DNA from: Actinomycetes bacterium
GTDB lineage: Bacteria > Actinomycetota > Acidimicrobiia > Acidimicrobiales > Palsa-688
Reading direction: 5' to 3'
NCBI GenBank assembly: GCA_021808425.1
Contig: JAKBBS010000096.1
Span: 1 to 12,554, forward strand
DNA length: 12,554 nt
Shown here: positions 1 through 6,523 of the stretch, in pieces
Numbering within the stretch: position 1 is the first letter of the stretch
Layout: every line of letters starts with the position of its first letter
Position numbers and translations under genes: made by a program
The notes under the pieces: generated by a model
What the model saw: the letters and a program-made list of their open reading frames with translations, nothing else
The model's database searches: none
Told to the model about the DNA's origin: nothing

Positions 1-613
1 TGCTATCGGAGACGTGTGTCCCCACCTTCGGCAGCGAACCCTCGAACGGCGCACCGCCAAAAGCGAGAACCCCGCCGTCAGCACCCACAAGCCAATACCC
101 ACCACCAGGAGCCGCAGCAATACCCGTAATCGGCGCCGCCGGACTGAGGCGTAGCCCGGGGAGCGAACCCTCGAACGGCGCACCGCCAAAAGCGAAAACC
201 CCGCCGTCAGCACCCACAAGCCAATACCCACCACCAGCAGCCGCAGCAATACCCGTAATCGGCGCCGACACGTTGATGGCGTTGCTCACCTCGTAGGCAG
301 GCGTCGAGGCTGCGTTGACCGTATAAACGCTGCCGTTCGCCGCCGCCAACCAATAGCCGCCGCCGGGTGCCGCAGCGATACCGACTATCGGGGCCGGGGG
401 GTGTACCCCGTATTCGGGAAGCGAACCGTCGAAGGGGGCGCCGCCCACAGCGAACACGCCGCCGTCGGCGCCGACAAACCAGTGTCCGCCTCTCGGGGCT
501 TCGGCGACGCCGACGATGGGGGCGGCAAGTCCGACCCCCGGTCCGACGATCGAAGCTGAGGTTGCTGCGCCATTGAAGGTGGTGATTGTCCCGTCCGCGC
601 CGGCTACCAGGTA
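1..613 (-). repeat. Tandem 43-residue propeller-like protein repeats
   Basis: The C-terminal part of the surface protein is built from units of 43 codons (129 bases), with units starting at W codons at 481, 352, 223 and 94, preceded by a 44-residue divergent unit from 613. Each unit has an aromatic start (YWLVGADGG or WFVGADGG), a V-F-A-F-G-G-A-P-F segment, and a P-I-T/V-G-I-A-A-A-P-G-G-G-Y end. Units 2, 4 and 5 share the GGAPF(D/E)GSLP block. Units 1 and 3 instead have N-G/N-A forms (TTFNGAATSA and YTVNAASTPA), so two sub-types alternate. The pattern resembles beta-propeller blade repeats in actinobacterial surface proteins. The number of units is unknown because the array runs out of the window. 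Confidence 0.85.
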
Positions 614-2338
614 GCTACTAGGCGAAACGACCGGCGGCGGGGAAGTAGTAGTGGGGACGGTGGTCGGGGGGACTGTGGTCGGTCCGGCCGATGGGGGCGC
701 GTAGACGCCTTGTACTGCGCCTGCGTCGCAGGCCCCGGAACTCGCGATGCCACGCTGGTCCGTGGTCGGGCAAAGCGTAAACGAGGTGCCGTTCGCCTGC
801 GTGAAAGCCGGTGTCCCGGTCGCAGGGACAGCGGAGGTCGCCGGGTTGCCGGCAGTCGGCTCGACGGTCTGGGTTTGGCCGCCGAAGTTTCCGAGGGCGG
901 TGAGATCAGCCGCCAGTGGCGATGCAACATCGCTGGCGGCCGGTGTTGCGGCGAAGCACGACCCGTCGGTTCCGACGTTGTACCCGCTGTCCGATAACGT
1001 GGCATTCGAACCGATGTAACAGCCCGTATTGGCAAAAAGGTCGGCGCCCAGGCTGAGGGTAGCGGCACCCGATGGTTGTTCATCTACTGCTATCGCTCCC
1101 CCTGTCGTCGCCGTGTCCGAGACAAAGGTCGACGCGACTACGCTCAGCGATGGGCTATTGACGGTTCCGAGATAGATCGCCCCACCTTCAGAAGCGCTGT
1201 CGGCGACGAACGTCGAGTCCGACACACTCGTACTGAAGCTAAAAAATGGTCCGCTTAGGTCGGTCACGCTGATAGCGCCGCCGGCCAGCCCGCCGTCGTT
1301 GCCGTTAAAAGTGGAACCAGTGACATTGAGCGACGAAGCCGACGTCGCGAAGATTGCGCCACCCGCAGTGACGGCAGTGTTTTTTGCAAAGGTCGACCCG
1401 CTGACGGTGGTGGGGCCGTTGGCTATCAGGCCTCCCGCAGCGACGAAACAGTAGCCGTCCGATCCGCCCAGCGTGCCCGTCCCGACGCAGTCGGTCCCGG
1501 TGGGAGCATCGCTGTTGGCCGAGATCGTTGCGTCGCTGAGCGCGAGGTTGGCATTCCGACCGGTAATGCGGTAGGCCAAACCGTCCGCGCCGTTGATAAT
1601 GCCGCCTGCGGCATTGACGAAGCGTCCATCGCAGGTGTTGGCCGAGACGGTAACGCCAGTTATTGTCATGCTTCCGTCGTTCGCGATTCCCCCCGCGCAG
1701 GTGTCCGAGTCCTTCGATGTGTTCGACGTAACCGATCCGCCGGACATGGTAAGGGTTGCACCGGCGCTGTTGTAAATCCCTCCCGCGCCGACCACGTCGC
1801 CAACGGCGGTGTTCCCGGTGACGGAGACGTTCGCGAGGCTCAAAGTAGCCAAGTTGTCAATTCCTCCGGCCCCGCGTGACTCGCCGACTCCGGTTCCGCC
1901 GGTTACCGTCAGGTCAGCCAGGGAGACGGCGCCGGAGTCAACCACGACTGCGGGAGCCGAGGCTGTGCCTTCGAGGATAGTTTGACCCTGGCCGACGCCT
2001 TGAAGGCTCACAGATCCATTGATGACGAGCGTGCCGACGTATGTGCCGGCGGGGATCATGATTGTCGACGAGGTCGTCAGCTGCCCCGCATGTAGTGCCC
2101 CCGCAAGACTGCAGGGCTGCGTGACGCTGCAGGATCCACCCGGAGCACCACCCTGCGCAACGACGTGCAGGACCTTCACCCCCGTGGTCGAAACGGTACC
2201 GGCGGAAGCGAGCAGCCCGGCCGCGGCGAGTGCCGCAGCTGCCGCAGCGCCCCAGCTTCTGGAGCGGCGGTGCCGCTTTGCGACTGCGCCGGAGTCGATG
2301 CGGGTCGCTTCGGAATTTTCGTAACCCGTCAACCGCAT
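1..2338 (-). CDS. Large secreted beta-helix / repeat surface protein (3' end outside window)
   Basis: This reading frame stays open from an ATG at 2338 to the left edge (779 codons seen, C-terminus missing). Residues 1-48 look like an export signal: a basic stretch at 21-27 (KRHRRSR) followed by an Ala/Leu-rich hydrophobic segment. Residues about 65-500 are rich in Ser/Thr/Gly/Asn with recurring G-G-A-I or G-G-I and 'S.STF..N/D' patterns, typical of right-handed parallel beta-helix adhesins. Near 485-545 are GGQTQT and then TDQRG...GACDAGAV, which resembles the end of choice-of-anchor Q domains. A Thr/Pro-rich linker (about 549-575) leads into 43-residue repeats. The ATG overlaps the stop of the upstream glycosyltransferase by 10 bases, suggesting coupled translation. 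No enzymatic motif is visible. The likely role is cell-surface structure or adhesion. Being last in a glycosylation block, it could also be a glycoprotein substrate; that is inference. Confidence 0.88.
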   Translation of the reverse strand, partial: MRLTGYENSEATRIDSGAVAKRHRRSRSWGAAAAAALAAAGLLASAGTVSTTGVKVLHVVAQGGAPGGSCSVTQPCSLAGALHAGQLTTSSTIMIPAGTYVGTLVINGSVSLQGVGQGQTILEGTASAPAVVVDSGAVSLADLTVTGGTGVGESRGAGGIDNLATLSLANVSVTGNTAVGDVVGAGGIYNSAGATLTMSGGSVTSNTSKDSDTCAGGIANDGSMTITGVTVSANTCDGRFVNAAGGIINGADGLAYRITGRNANLALSDATISANSDAPTGTDCVGTGTLGGSDGYCFVAAGGLIANGPTTVSGSTFAKNTAVTAGGAIFATSASSLNVTGSTFNGNDGGLAGGAISVTDLSGPFFSFSTSVSDSTFVADSASEGGAIYLGTVNSPSLSVVASTFVSDTATTGGAIAVDEQPSGAATLSLGADLFANTGCYIGSNATLSDSGYNVGTDGSCFAATPAASDVASPLAADLTALGNFGGQTQTVEPTAGNPATSAVPATGTPAFTQANGTSFTLCPTTDQRGIASSGACDAGAVQGVYAPPSAGPTTVPPTTVPTTTSPPPVVSPSSYLVAGADGTITTFNGAATSASIVGPGVGLAAPIVGVAEAPRGGHWFVGADGGVFAVGGAPFDGSLPEYGVHPPAPIVGIAAAPGGGYWLAAANGSVYTVNAASTPAYEVSNAINVSAPITGIAAAAGGGYWLVGADGGVFAFGGAPFEGSLPGLRLSPAAPITGIAAAPGGGYWLVGADGGVLAFGGAPFEGSLPKVGTHVSDS
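33..267. repeat. Near-identical 106-base direct repeat pair, 129-base period
   Basis: Bases 33-138 and 162-267 match at 104 of 106 positions by eye (one A/G and one C/G difference), while the 23 bases between them differ from the flanking units. Both copies lie in phase with the 43-codon protein repeat. The DNA identity is much higher than between other units of the array, which suggests a recent duplication or gene conversion. This is a coding repeat, not a CRISPR. Confidence 0.9.
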
Positions 2339-3561
2339 TGTCGTACCATGACTTCCATCTGGGCGGACGCCTTCAGGGCATCCCTGTGGACAATGGTCTC
2401 GCCCCAAAGAGGCGTGCCGATGGCCTCCGCTACATCAGTCTGGCGGGCCGACATCGCCGGATTTCCCGCTCTCGCCATGGCAACAACCTGCCTGGCCTTG
2501 AAGCCTGCATCGGATGAGCACAGCGAGGCAGCTCGGCCATAGGCGTGCGCCGCTCCCTCATAGTCACCGAGCTGGAACTTGCAAAACCCCAGTGAGTCCC
2601 ACGGCATCTCGGCGAGAAGGTGCAGGTCGTATGCTGGGTCAGCGGGCTCCGACGGCTGGGACGCAACCTCGATGAGCTCCTCGAGGACTCCGACGGCTTG
2701 TGCGTATTGCTTCGCTGCCATCAAAGACCTCGCTTCGGTCCATGCGACTACGAGGTTACGGGGAAACGCAGCCCTCGCTTCGTCGACGAGACCTTTGACA
2801 TCCTCGCCGCGTCGCTGGCGAACACGGATCAGATCGACGTAGGACAGGCTCGCCAAAGGGTCCGCTGCGGGAAGCTGCCGAGCGTATTCGACTGTATTGA
2901 CGAGAACCTGTTCGGCTTCCTCGCGCTGGCCAAGACCGTCGAGCACCCGAAAAAGGTGATGTCGGGCGAAAAGGTTCGACGGGTCGGTCGCGATCTGACG
3001 GCGGAGTAGCGGCAGGTTGCGGCGGTGCTTCTCGGTCTGATCGCCTTCGTAGCCGACGTGGACGAGTCGAAGTTCTGCGAGTGCAACCACCTTCGAGTCC
3101 TCGTCGGCGACCCGGTGGATCGCCGGTACCACCCGCTCGTGAATGACGCCGTCAAAGCGGATCCGTGGGTCGTTGCGCCAAAGGCGGTACTCCCTATACG
3201 CGCTCGCCGAGGACAGCGGTGACAGCCACAGCCGGTAAGCAACGACGTTCGAGTCATCGAGGAGACCCGTCAGGTCCACTCGGTCGACGTCGACAAGGCG
3301 CTCGTCAGCGTCGATATAGAGCACCCAGTCAGTGTCCACGTGGTCGAGCGACACGTTGCGGGCCTCGGCGAAATCGTCGTTCCAGGGGTGGCGAACTACC
3401 TTTGCGCCGAACGCGTCCGCTATCTCGACTGTGTCGTCAACCGAGCCCGTGTCGACGACCACTACCTCGTCGACCACACTCCGAAGGGACTCGAGACACG
3501 TACCCAGGTGCGATCCCTCGTCACGGACGATCATCGCCGCACTGACAGTGGGGCGTCTCAC
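2329..3561 (-). CDS. SunS-like GT2 glycosyltransferase with TPR-like C-terminus
   Basis: A 410-residue protein. Residues 7-150 form a family 2 glycosyltransferase domain: VSAAMIVRDEG at the start, VVVVDTGSVDDT around 33-44, the WNDDFAEARN segment at 60-69, and a DAD metal/nucleotide-sugar motif at 84-86 (LYIDADER). Residues about 170-400 are helical with TPR-like pairs such as LFARHHLFRVLDGLGQREEA. GT2 plus C-terminal TPR is the layout of SunS, the S-glycosyltransferase of the glycocin sublancin, and of many uncharacterised bacterial proteins. It probably transfers a sugar in the cytoplasm; acceptor and donor are unknown. The start is GTG at 3561, since the GT2 N-terminus begins within the first residues; no strong ribosome binding site is visible. 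It lies 110 bases downstream of the NQ-repeat peptide gene, and its stop overlaps the next start. The glycosyltransferase call is firm; peptide acceptor specificity is inference. Confidence 0.9.
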   Translation of the reverse strand: MRRPTVSAAMIVRDEGSHLGTCLESLRSVVDEVVVVDTGSVDDTVEIADAFGAKVVRHPWNDDFAEARNVSLDHVDTDWVLYIDADERLVDVDRVDLTGLLDDSNVVAYRLWLSPLSSASAYREYRLWRNDPRIRFDGVIHERVVPAIHRVADEDSKVVALAELRLVHVGYEGDQTEKHRRNLPLLRRQIATDPSNLFARHHLFRVLDGLGQREEAEQVLVNTVEYARQLPAADPLASLSYVDLIRVRQRRGEDVKGLVDEARAAFPRNLVVAWTEARSLMAAKQYAQAVGVLEELIEVASQPSEPADPAYDLHLLAEMPWDSLGFCKFQLGDYEGAAHAYGRAASLCSSDAGFKARQVVAMARAGNPAMSARQTDVAEAIGTPLWGETIVHRDALKASAQMEVMVRQCG

Positions 3562-3671
3562 AGTAGGGCCGGATGCGTCGTACGACCCGAACGGAAGGGC
3601 GCTTGGAACCGAAATACCGACGGCTTGGAGAGGCGCACGAAGGCGCCAAGAAAGAGGCGAGGGGCCATCAG

Positions 3672-3992
3672 TCAGGTTGCGGTGTTCTGGTTGCCCTGGA
3701 ACTGATTGGGGTAGTACTGATTAGCGAATACCTGGTTCGGGAAGAACGCTTCGGGTACTCCTTGGTTGGAATACGAGAAGAACGAACCGGGCGTCATCTG
3801 GTTGCCGAAAAGCAGATCGGGATCGGCGCTCCCCGCGTCGTCTCCGGTGGACGTCGCGAATGCCGCATCGAGCCCGAAGGACGCTACGACGGGCACAGCG
3901 AAGCCGATCAGAGCCATCCGCCTGAGGAAGGTGCGCCGTGACAGACCGTGTTCGTCTGGAGCGTTACCGGGGGGTCCGTTGTCGACTTCCAA
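3672..3992 (-). CDS. Tat-signal small protein with Asn-Gln repeat tail; candidate modified-peptide precursor
   Basis: A 106-residue protein starting at TTG (3992), supported by a perfect GGAGG five bases upstream. Residues 17-46 form a twin-arginine signal: LSRRTFLRR, a hydrophobic core, and an A-F-A site at 44-46 that would cleave before T47. The exported 60 residues contain no Cys, Lys, Arg, His, Trp or Ile, carry a few acidic residues at the front, and end in a low-complexity tail. Six Asn-Gln pairs sit at 64, 76, 86, 91, 96 and 101, so the last four are exactly five residues apart and mixed with Phe/Tyr (for example VFANQYYPNQ). None of the six Asn is followed by Ser/Thr at +2, so the classical N-glycosylation sequon is absent. 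Its neighbours are a PqqD-like protein and glycosyltransferases, which suggests a ribosomally made, modified and exported peptide (inference). It could instead be a simple secreted low-complexity protein. I recognise no family. Confidence 0.8.
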   Translation of the reverse strand: MEVDNGPPGNAPDEHGLSRRTFLRRMALIGFAVPVVASFGLDAAFATSTGDDAGSADPDLLFGNQMTPGSFFSYSNQGVPEAFFPNQVFANQYYPNQFQGNQNTAT

Positions 3993-3997
3993 GGTTT

Positions 3998-4002
3998 CCT
4001 CC
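3998..4002 (-). promoter_or_regulatory. Strong ribosome binding site fixing a TTG start
   Basis: The minus strand reads GGAGG followed by AAACC and then TTG. This is the clearest Shine-Dalgarno in the minus-strand block and decides the start of the NQ-repeat protein, which has no ATG before its twin-arginine motif. A strong site with a rare start codon could set high but tuned translation. Confidence 0.75.
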
Positions 4003-4007
4003 GCTCA

Positions 4008-4030
4008 GCGCAGTTTCACTTAACCTGCGC
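4008..4030 (-). promoter_or_regulatory. Inverted repeat in the leader of the NQ-repeat gene
   Basis: GCGCAG and CTGCGC (4025-4030 and 4008-4013 on the minus strand) are perfect inverted copies separated by 11 bases. The right arm ends five bases before the GGAGG ribosome binding site. It could form a 6-bp stem in the leader mRNA or be a protein-binding dyad. No U-tract follows, so it is not a terminator. Confidence 0.4.
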
Positions 4031-4036
4031 GATGTT

Positions 4037-4042
4037 AGTATA
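4037..4042 (-). promoter_or_regulatory. Candidate -10 element (TATACT) upstream of the NQ-repeat gene
   Basis: TATACT on the minus strand lies about 45 bases before the TTG start, inside the 114-base gap behind the PqqD-like gene, and upstream of the leader inverted repeat. No good -35 lies 16-18 bases further up. If real, it would let the peptide gene be transcribed more strongly than the genes ahead of it. Weak call based on one hexamer. Confidence 0.3.
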
Positions 4043-4106
4043 GGCGCACTGGGGAGGCAACAGGGCGACCAGGTCGTCGTAATCGGAGGGCCACGCGCCG
4101 GCCTTC

Positions 4107-4415
4107 TTACGTTTGACTCCCTGGCCCGGGGGCAACTTCGGTGGCGATGACGTCCGCGACGAGCCCCTCGCGTGCCATGGCGTCGATGCAGCCCCGGGTC
4201 AGGCTCACCGGCACCTCTGCGAGATCGAAGACGTCTGCTAGCTCCGATGCTATGGCGCTCGAATTCCTGGTCCCATCACACAGCTCGAGGATCGCGGCGG
4301 CGGCCGCATTAAGACTGTGGACCCGACCCCGGCTTGGCTGGTAGACGACCACTCCGTCCTCAGTCTCGGTTATCTCCAACTCCGCATTTCTTAACCACCG
4401 GCTAGGAGATGTCAC
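4107..4415 (-). CDS. PqqD-like RiPP recognition element protein
   Basis: A 102-residue protein matching the PqqD fold pattern: N-terminal strands (residues about 10-34, ending VVVYQPSRGRVHSL), then LNAAAAAILELCDGTRN, the 'LN...a..il.l.dG' signature of the family, followed by helices SAIASELADVF and SLTRGCIDAM typical of its winged-helix part. Family members bind leader peptides and deliver them to modifying enzymes, or sit in peptide and polysaccharide clusters. No pqqA, pqqC, pqqE or radical SAM gene is present here, so pyrroloquinoline quinone synthesis is unlikely. The neighbours suggest the partner is the Tat-signal NQ peptide 114 bases downstream, and that the modifiers are glycosyltransferases (inference). 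The start is GTG at 4415 with GAAGGG about eight bases upstream; an in-frame TAA lies 13 codons further up with no better start between. Confidence 0.8.
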   Translation of the reverse strand: MTSPSRWLRNAELEITETEDGVVVYQPSRGRVHSLNAAAAAILELCDGTRNSSAIASELADVFDLAEVPVSLTRGCIDAMAREGLVADVIATEVAPGPGSQT

Positions 4416-4432
4416 ACGGGCCGTCCCTTCGA

Positions 4433-4457
4433 CTGTCTTAATTGGAACTCTGTCTTA
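4433..4457 (-). promoter_or_regulatory. Direct repeat TAAGACAG x2 before the PqqD-like gene
   Basis: The 8-mer TAAGACAG occurs twice on the minus strand (4457-4450 and 4440-4433), 17 bases apart, in the 80-base gap between the fused glycosyltransferase and the PqqD-like gene and about 18 bases before the GTG. The stretch is AT-richer than its surroundings. It could be an activator site or internal promoter, but I see no matching consensus. Confidence 0.3.
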
Positions 4458-4470
4458 CCGGGAAGCCCGG
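4458..4470 (-). other. Short GC hairpin between operon genes
   Basis: CCGGG-CTT-CCCGG on the minus strand can form a 5-bp all-GC stem with a three-base loop, 26 bases after the stop of the fused glycosyltransferase. No T-run follows, so an intrinsic terminator is doubtful. It could be an mRNA processing or stability element in a polycistronic transcript. Confidence 0.25.
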
Positions 4471-4495
4471 CCCGACCCGGCTACCCAACAGGCGC

Positions 4496-6523
4496 TCATA
4501 GTATGCGCGACGTCCGCCGGGGTGCGACAGCCATCCCCTTCATATGCTTGGCTACGGCCGCTCGAAACGCGATTCCCACATTTCGCTGGCTGAAGCGTTC
4601 CCGAATGTCCACCGCTGTGGCGGCCACCGCGTCGCAGGCGTCGCCACGGTATCGGTAGATTTCACGAAGGATGGCAGCGGCGTGGTCGACGTCCGGCTCA
4701 GCCCAGCGCTGCTCAGGATGGACGCTCAGACCTTCTCGTGGATCGTGCTCTGGAACCAGATCGAAGTCCACCAGGAACGGGTAGTCCCCCAAGTAGTCGA
4801 GGTGGCCACCCCATCCCGTCGTGACCACGGGTTTGCCGGCTGCCGCGGCGTCGAACGCACCTACGCCCCAGCCTTCGCCTCGACAAAGCGACACGAAGCA
4901 GTCGCCGCGGCGATGCAACGCCGCAATCTGGCGCTCGGGAACATTTGTGACTACGAGCTTGATTTCTGCCGGCGCCTTGTGCCGGCCGACGATCCTCGCT
5001 AGAGCCAGTGCCGCGCTCCCCGGCCCGATCGGAGCGGACCGGGGCACAAACGAGCCGTAGCCGGCGGCGCGGGACGTCTTGACGACCAGCACGACGGGAT
5101 CGTCGCCGCTGAAAGCCCGTAGGTAGGCTTCGACCGTGGCATCGATCCCCTTACGGGTGGTCCAATCCGCAATGGTGTAGTAGACGAACCTTTCGTCATC
5201 GATCCCCCAACCCGGGTCGAGGGCGGCCGGCTCCGCAACGGACAAGGCGTGTGGGACGACTTCGACCGGGGTGTCGGTTCCCGAAGCGATCAAGGCCTGC
5301 GCAGAGAACTTTGACGGCACGACCAGCAGGTCGGGGACGTCAAGGCATTCGCGCCAGTGCGCCGGAGGATTCTCCGTCTCCCACGCCGTATGGCCGACCA
5401 TGAAGGCCGCACCGCAGTGTGCCCGCACCAGCGGGTAGTACTCCGGGACATGGTGGACTACGACGACGTCGTCCGGTCGGCGCTCCGTGTCGACGGGAGT
5501 GTAGGCCCGAGGAACCGCGTAGCCGAGGCGCCACCGCGGGCTTGGGATCATCGGCGCCCAGGCCACTTCGAGGCCGGTGCTCTCGAGTCCCTGCATCGCC
5601 CTGCGTGCAGCGGTCCCGTAGCCGGAGTCCTCGTCGGGAGACAGGTAAAGCCACGGCCGGTCCGTCCCACGATCGATCGCAGTGCGCTTAGTCGCGCTGC
5701 GCTTCGGTATGTAGGGCCGAGCCAGCGCAGCAAGCGTCGTGGACGCGCGGCGCAAGGTGGACGGGCTGCACCAGTCCGCGTGCACCGGCGTGAAATCTCG
5801 GCGCCGGCGATCCCACCACAGGTGAGCCCACAAGTGGACACTGACCGTCGTTTCAGGTAAAGGCCTGTCGTCGAGCAGGAGGCCGTACAAGCCGGCCGCG
5901 TCTGCGGGAAACGGGAAGAAGGTGGCCTCGGATTCGACGTGCACGTGTGCAGGCATGTCGACGCTCAGGCGGTGGGCGAGCGTGCCACTGTGGCCGCTCC
6001 AGGTGCCGTCAAGCGCCGAGGCCATCTTGGCTCGCCACTCGACTGCAAAGGACGAGCTTGGCTCGGCCATCATGAGTGCATTGCAAAGTGATGGGCTGAC
6101 CTCGCCTGTGAGCTGGCTGGTCACAGGGCCCTCCCTCCCTATAACGAACTGCTTGGAGTAGAGCCCATTGGGCGGGCGTCGCACGAAGATCGTGTCGATG
6201 TCTGCGTAGACGCCGCCGTATGCCGCCAGAGCGTCCAACCTTATGAAGTCGGCGTGGTGGGCGTAAAGGTAGCTTTCGGGCACGAGTCCCGAGCTGTAGT
6301 CGGCACCGGTGACTTCCGGGACCATCATTACAGGGAGCGGTGTCACATGGGAGGCGATGCGGTCCCACCAAGGCCCCCAAGGCTCGTAGCAGTAATGGAA
6401 GTAGATGGCGTCGGGTTCGAGAACCCGACGTGCTGATTCGACCGCGACGTAGTGGAGGAAGTGCATCGGTTCGTCCTGCTCGCGCAGGCCGAAGACGAAA
6501 TGGGCGATGTTTGGTATCACCAT
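4496..6523 (-). CDS. Two-domain glycosyltransferase (GT32-like DXD domain fused to GT4-like domain)
   Basis: A 675-residue fusion. The N-terminal part (about 1-250) begins with IPNIAHFVFGL and has HHADFIRLDALAAYGG then VYADIDT, with the D-I-D at 108-110 being the DXD motif of glycosyltransferase sugar-binding (GT32-like) enzymes; HLWAHLWW follows at 230-237. A basic linker (about 270-290) leads to a second glycosyltransferase (about 290-660) of GT4 type: SPDEDSGYGTAARRA near 295, a VPSKFSAQAL segment at 402, VVPHAL at 422, and the donor-site region RGEGWGVGAFDAAAAGKPVV at 548-567, where the usual E-x7-E reads E550-x7-D558. It probably adds two sugars in sequence in the cytoplasm; donors and acceptor are unknown. 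The ATG at 6523 overlaps the preceding gene's stop by seven bases (ATGGTGA), so the two are very likely translated together. It is followed by 80 bases and the PqqD-like gene. Confidence 0.88.
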   Translation of the reverse strand: MVIPNIAHFVFGLREQDEPMHFLHYVAVESARRVLEPDAIYFHYCYEPWGPWWDRIASHVTPLPVMMVPEVTGADYSSGLVPESYLYAHHADFIRLDALAAYGGVYADIDTIFVRRPPNGLYSKQFVIGREGPVTSQLTGEVSPSLCNALMMAEPSSSFAVEWRAKMASALDGTWSGHSGTLAHRLSVDMPAHVHVESEATFFPFPADAAGLYGLLLDDRPLPETTVSVHLWAHLWWDRRRRDFTPVHADWCSPSTLRRASTTLAALARPYIPKRSATKRTAIDRGTDRPWLYLSPDEDSGYGTAARRAMQGLESTGLEVAWAPMIPSPRWRLGYAVPRAYTPVDTERRPDDVVVVHHVPEYYPLVRAHCGAAFMVGHTAWETENPPAHWRECLDVPDLLVVPSKFSAQALIASGTDTPVEVVPHALSVAEPAALDPGWGIDDERFVYYTIADWTTRKGIDATVEAYLRAFSGDDPVVLVVKTSRAAGYGSFVPRSAPIGPGSAALALARIVGRHKAPAEIKLVVTNVPERQIAALHRRGDCFVSLCRGEGWGVGAFDAAAAGKPVVTTGWGGHLDYLGDYPFLVDFDLVPEHDPREGLSVHPEQRWAEPDVDHAAAILREIYRYRGDACDAVAATAVDIRERFSQRNVGIAFRAAVAKHMKGMAVAPRRTSRIL

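Noticed and set aside
33..267. Possible CRISPR-like repeats at the left edge
   Set aside because: Repeats are 106 bases with a 129-base period, in phase with codons of a protein repeat; there are no short unique spacers and no cas genes.
604..1083. Minus-strand 159-codon ORF with Arg/Pro/Ser-rich translation
   Set aside because: It is another frame of the large surface protein, whose own frame is open across the whole region and shows domain patterns.
3672..3992. Classical glycocin or lanthipeptide precursor
   Set aside because: The protein has no cysteine, and no lanthionine synthetase or dedicated peptidase-transporter is present.
4107..4415. Pyrroloquinoline quinone biosynthesis
   Set aside because: Only a PqqD-like gene is present; pqqA, pqqC and pqqE are absent from the window.
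4458..4470. Intrinsic terminator after the fused glycosyltransferase
   Set aside because: The stem is only five base pairs and is not followed by a T-run; the downstream same-strand genes look functionally linked.
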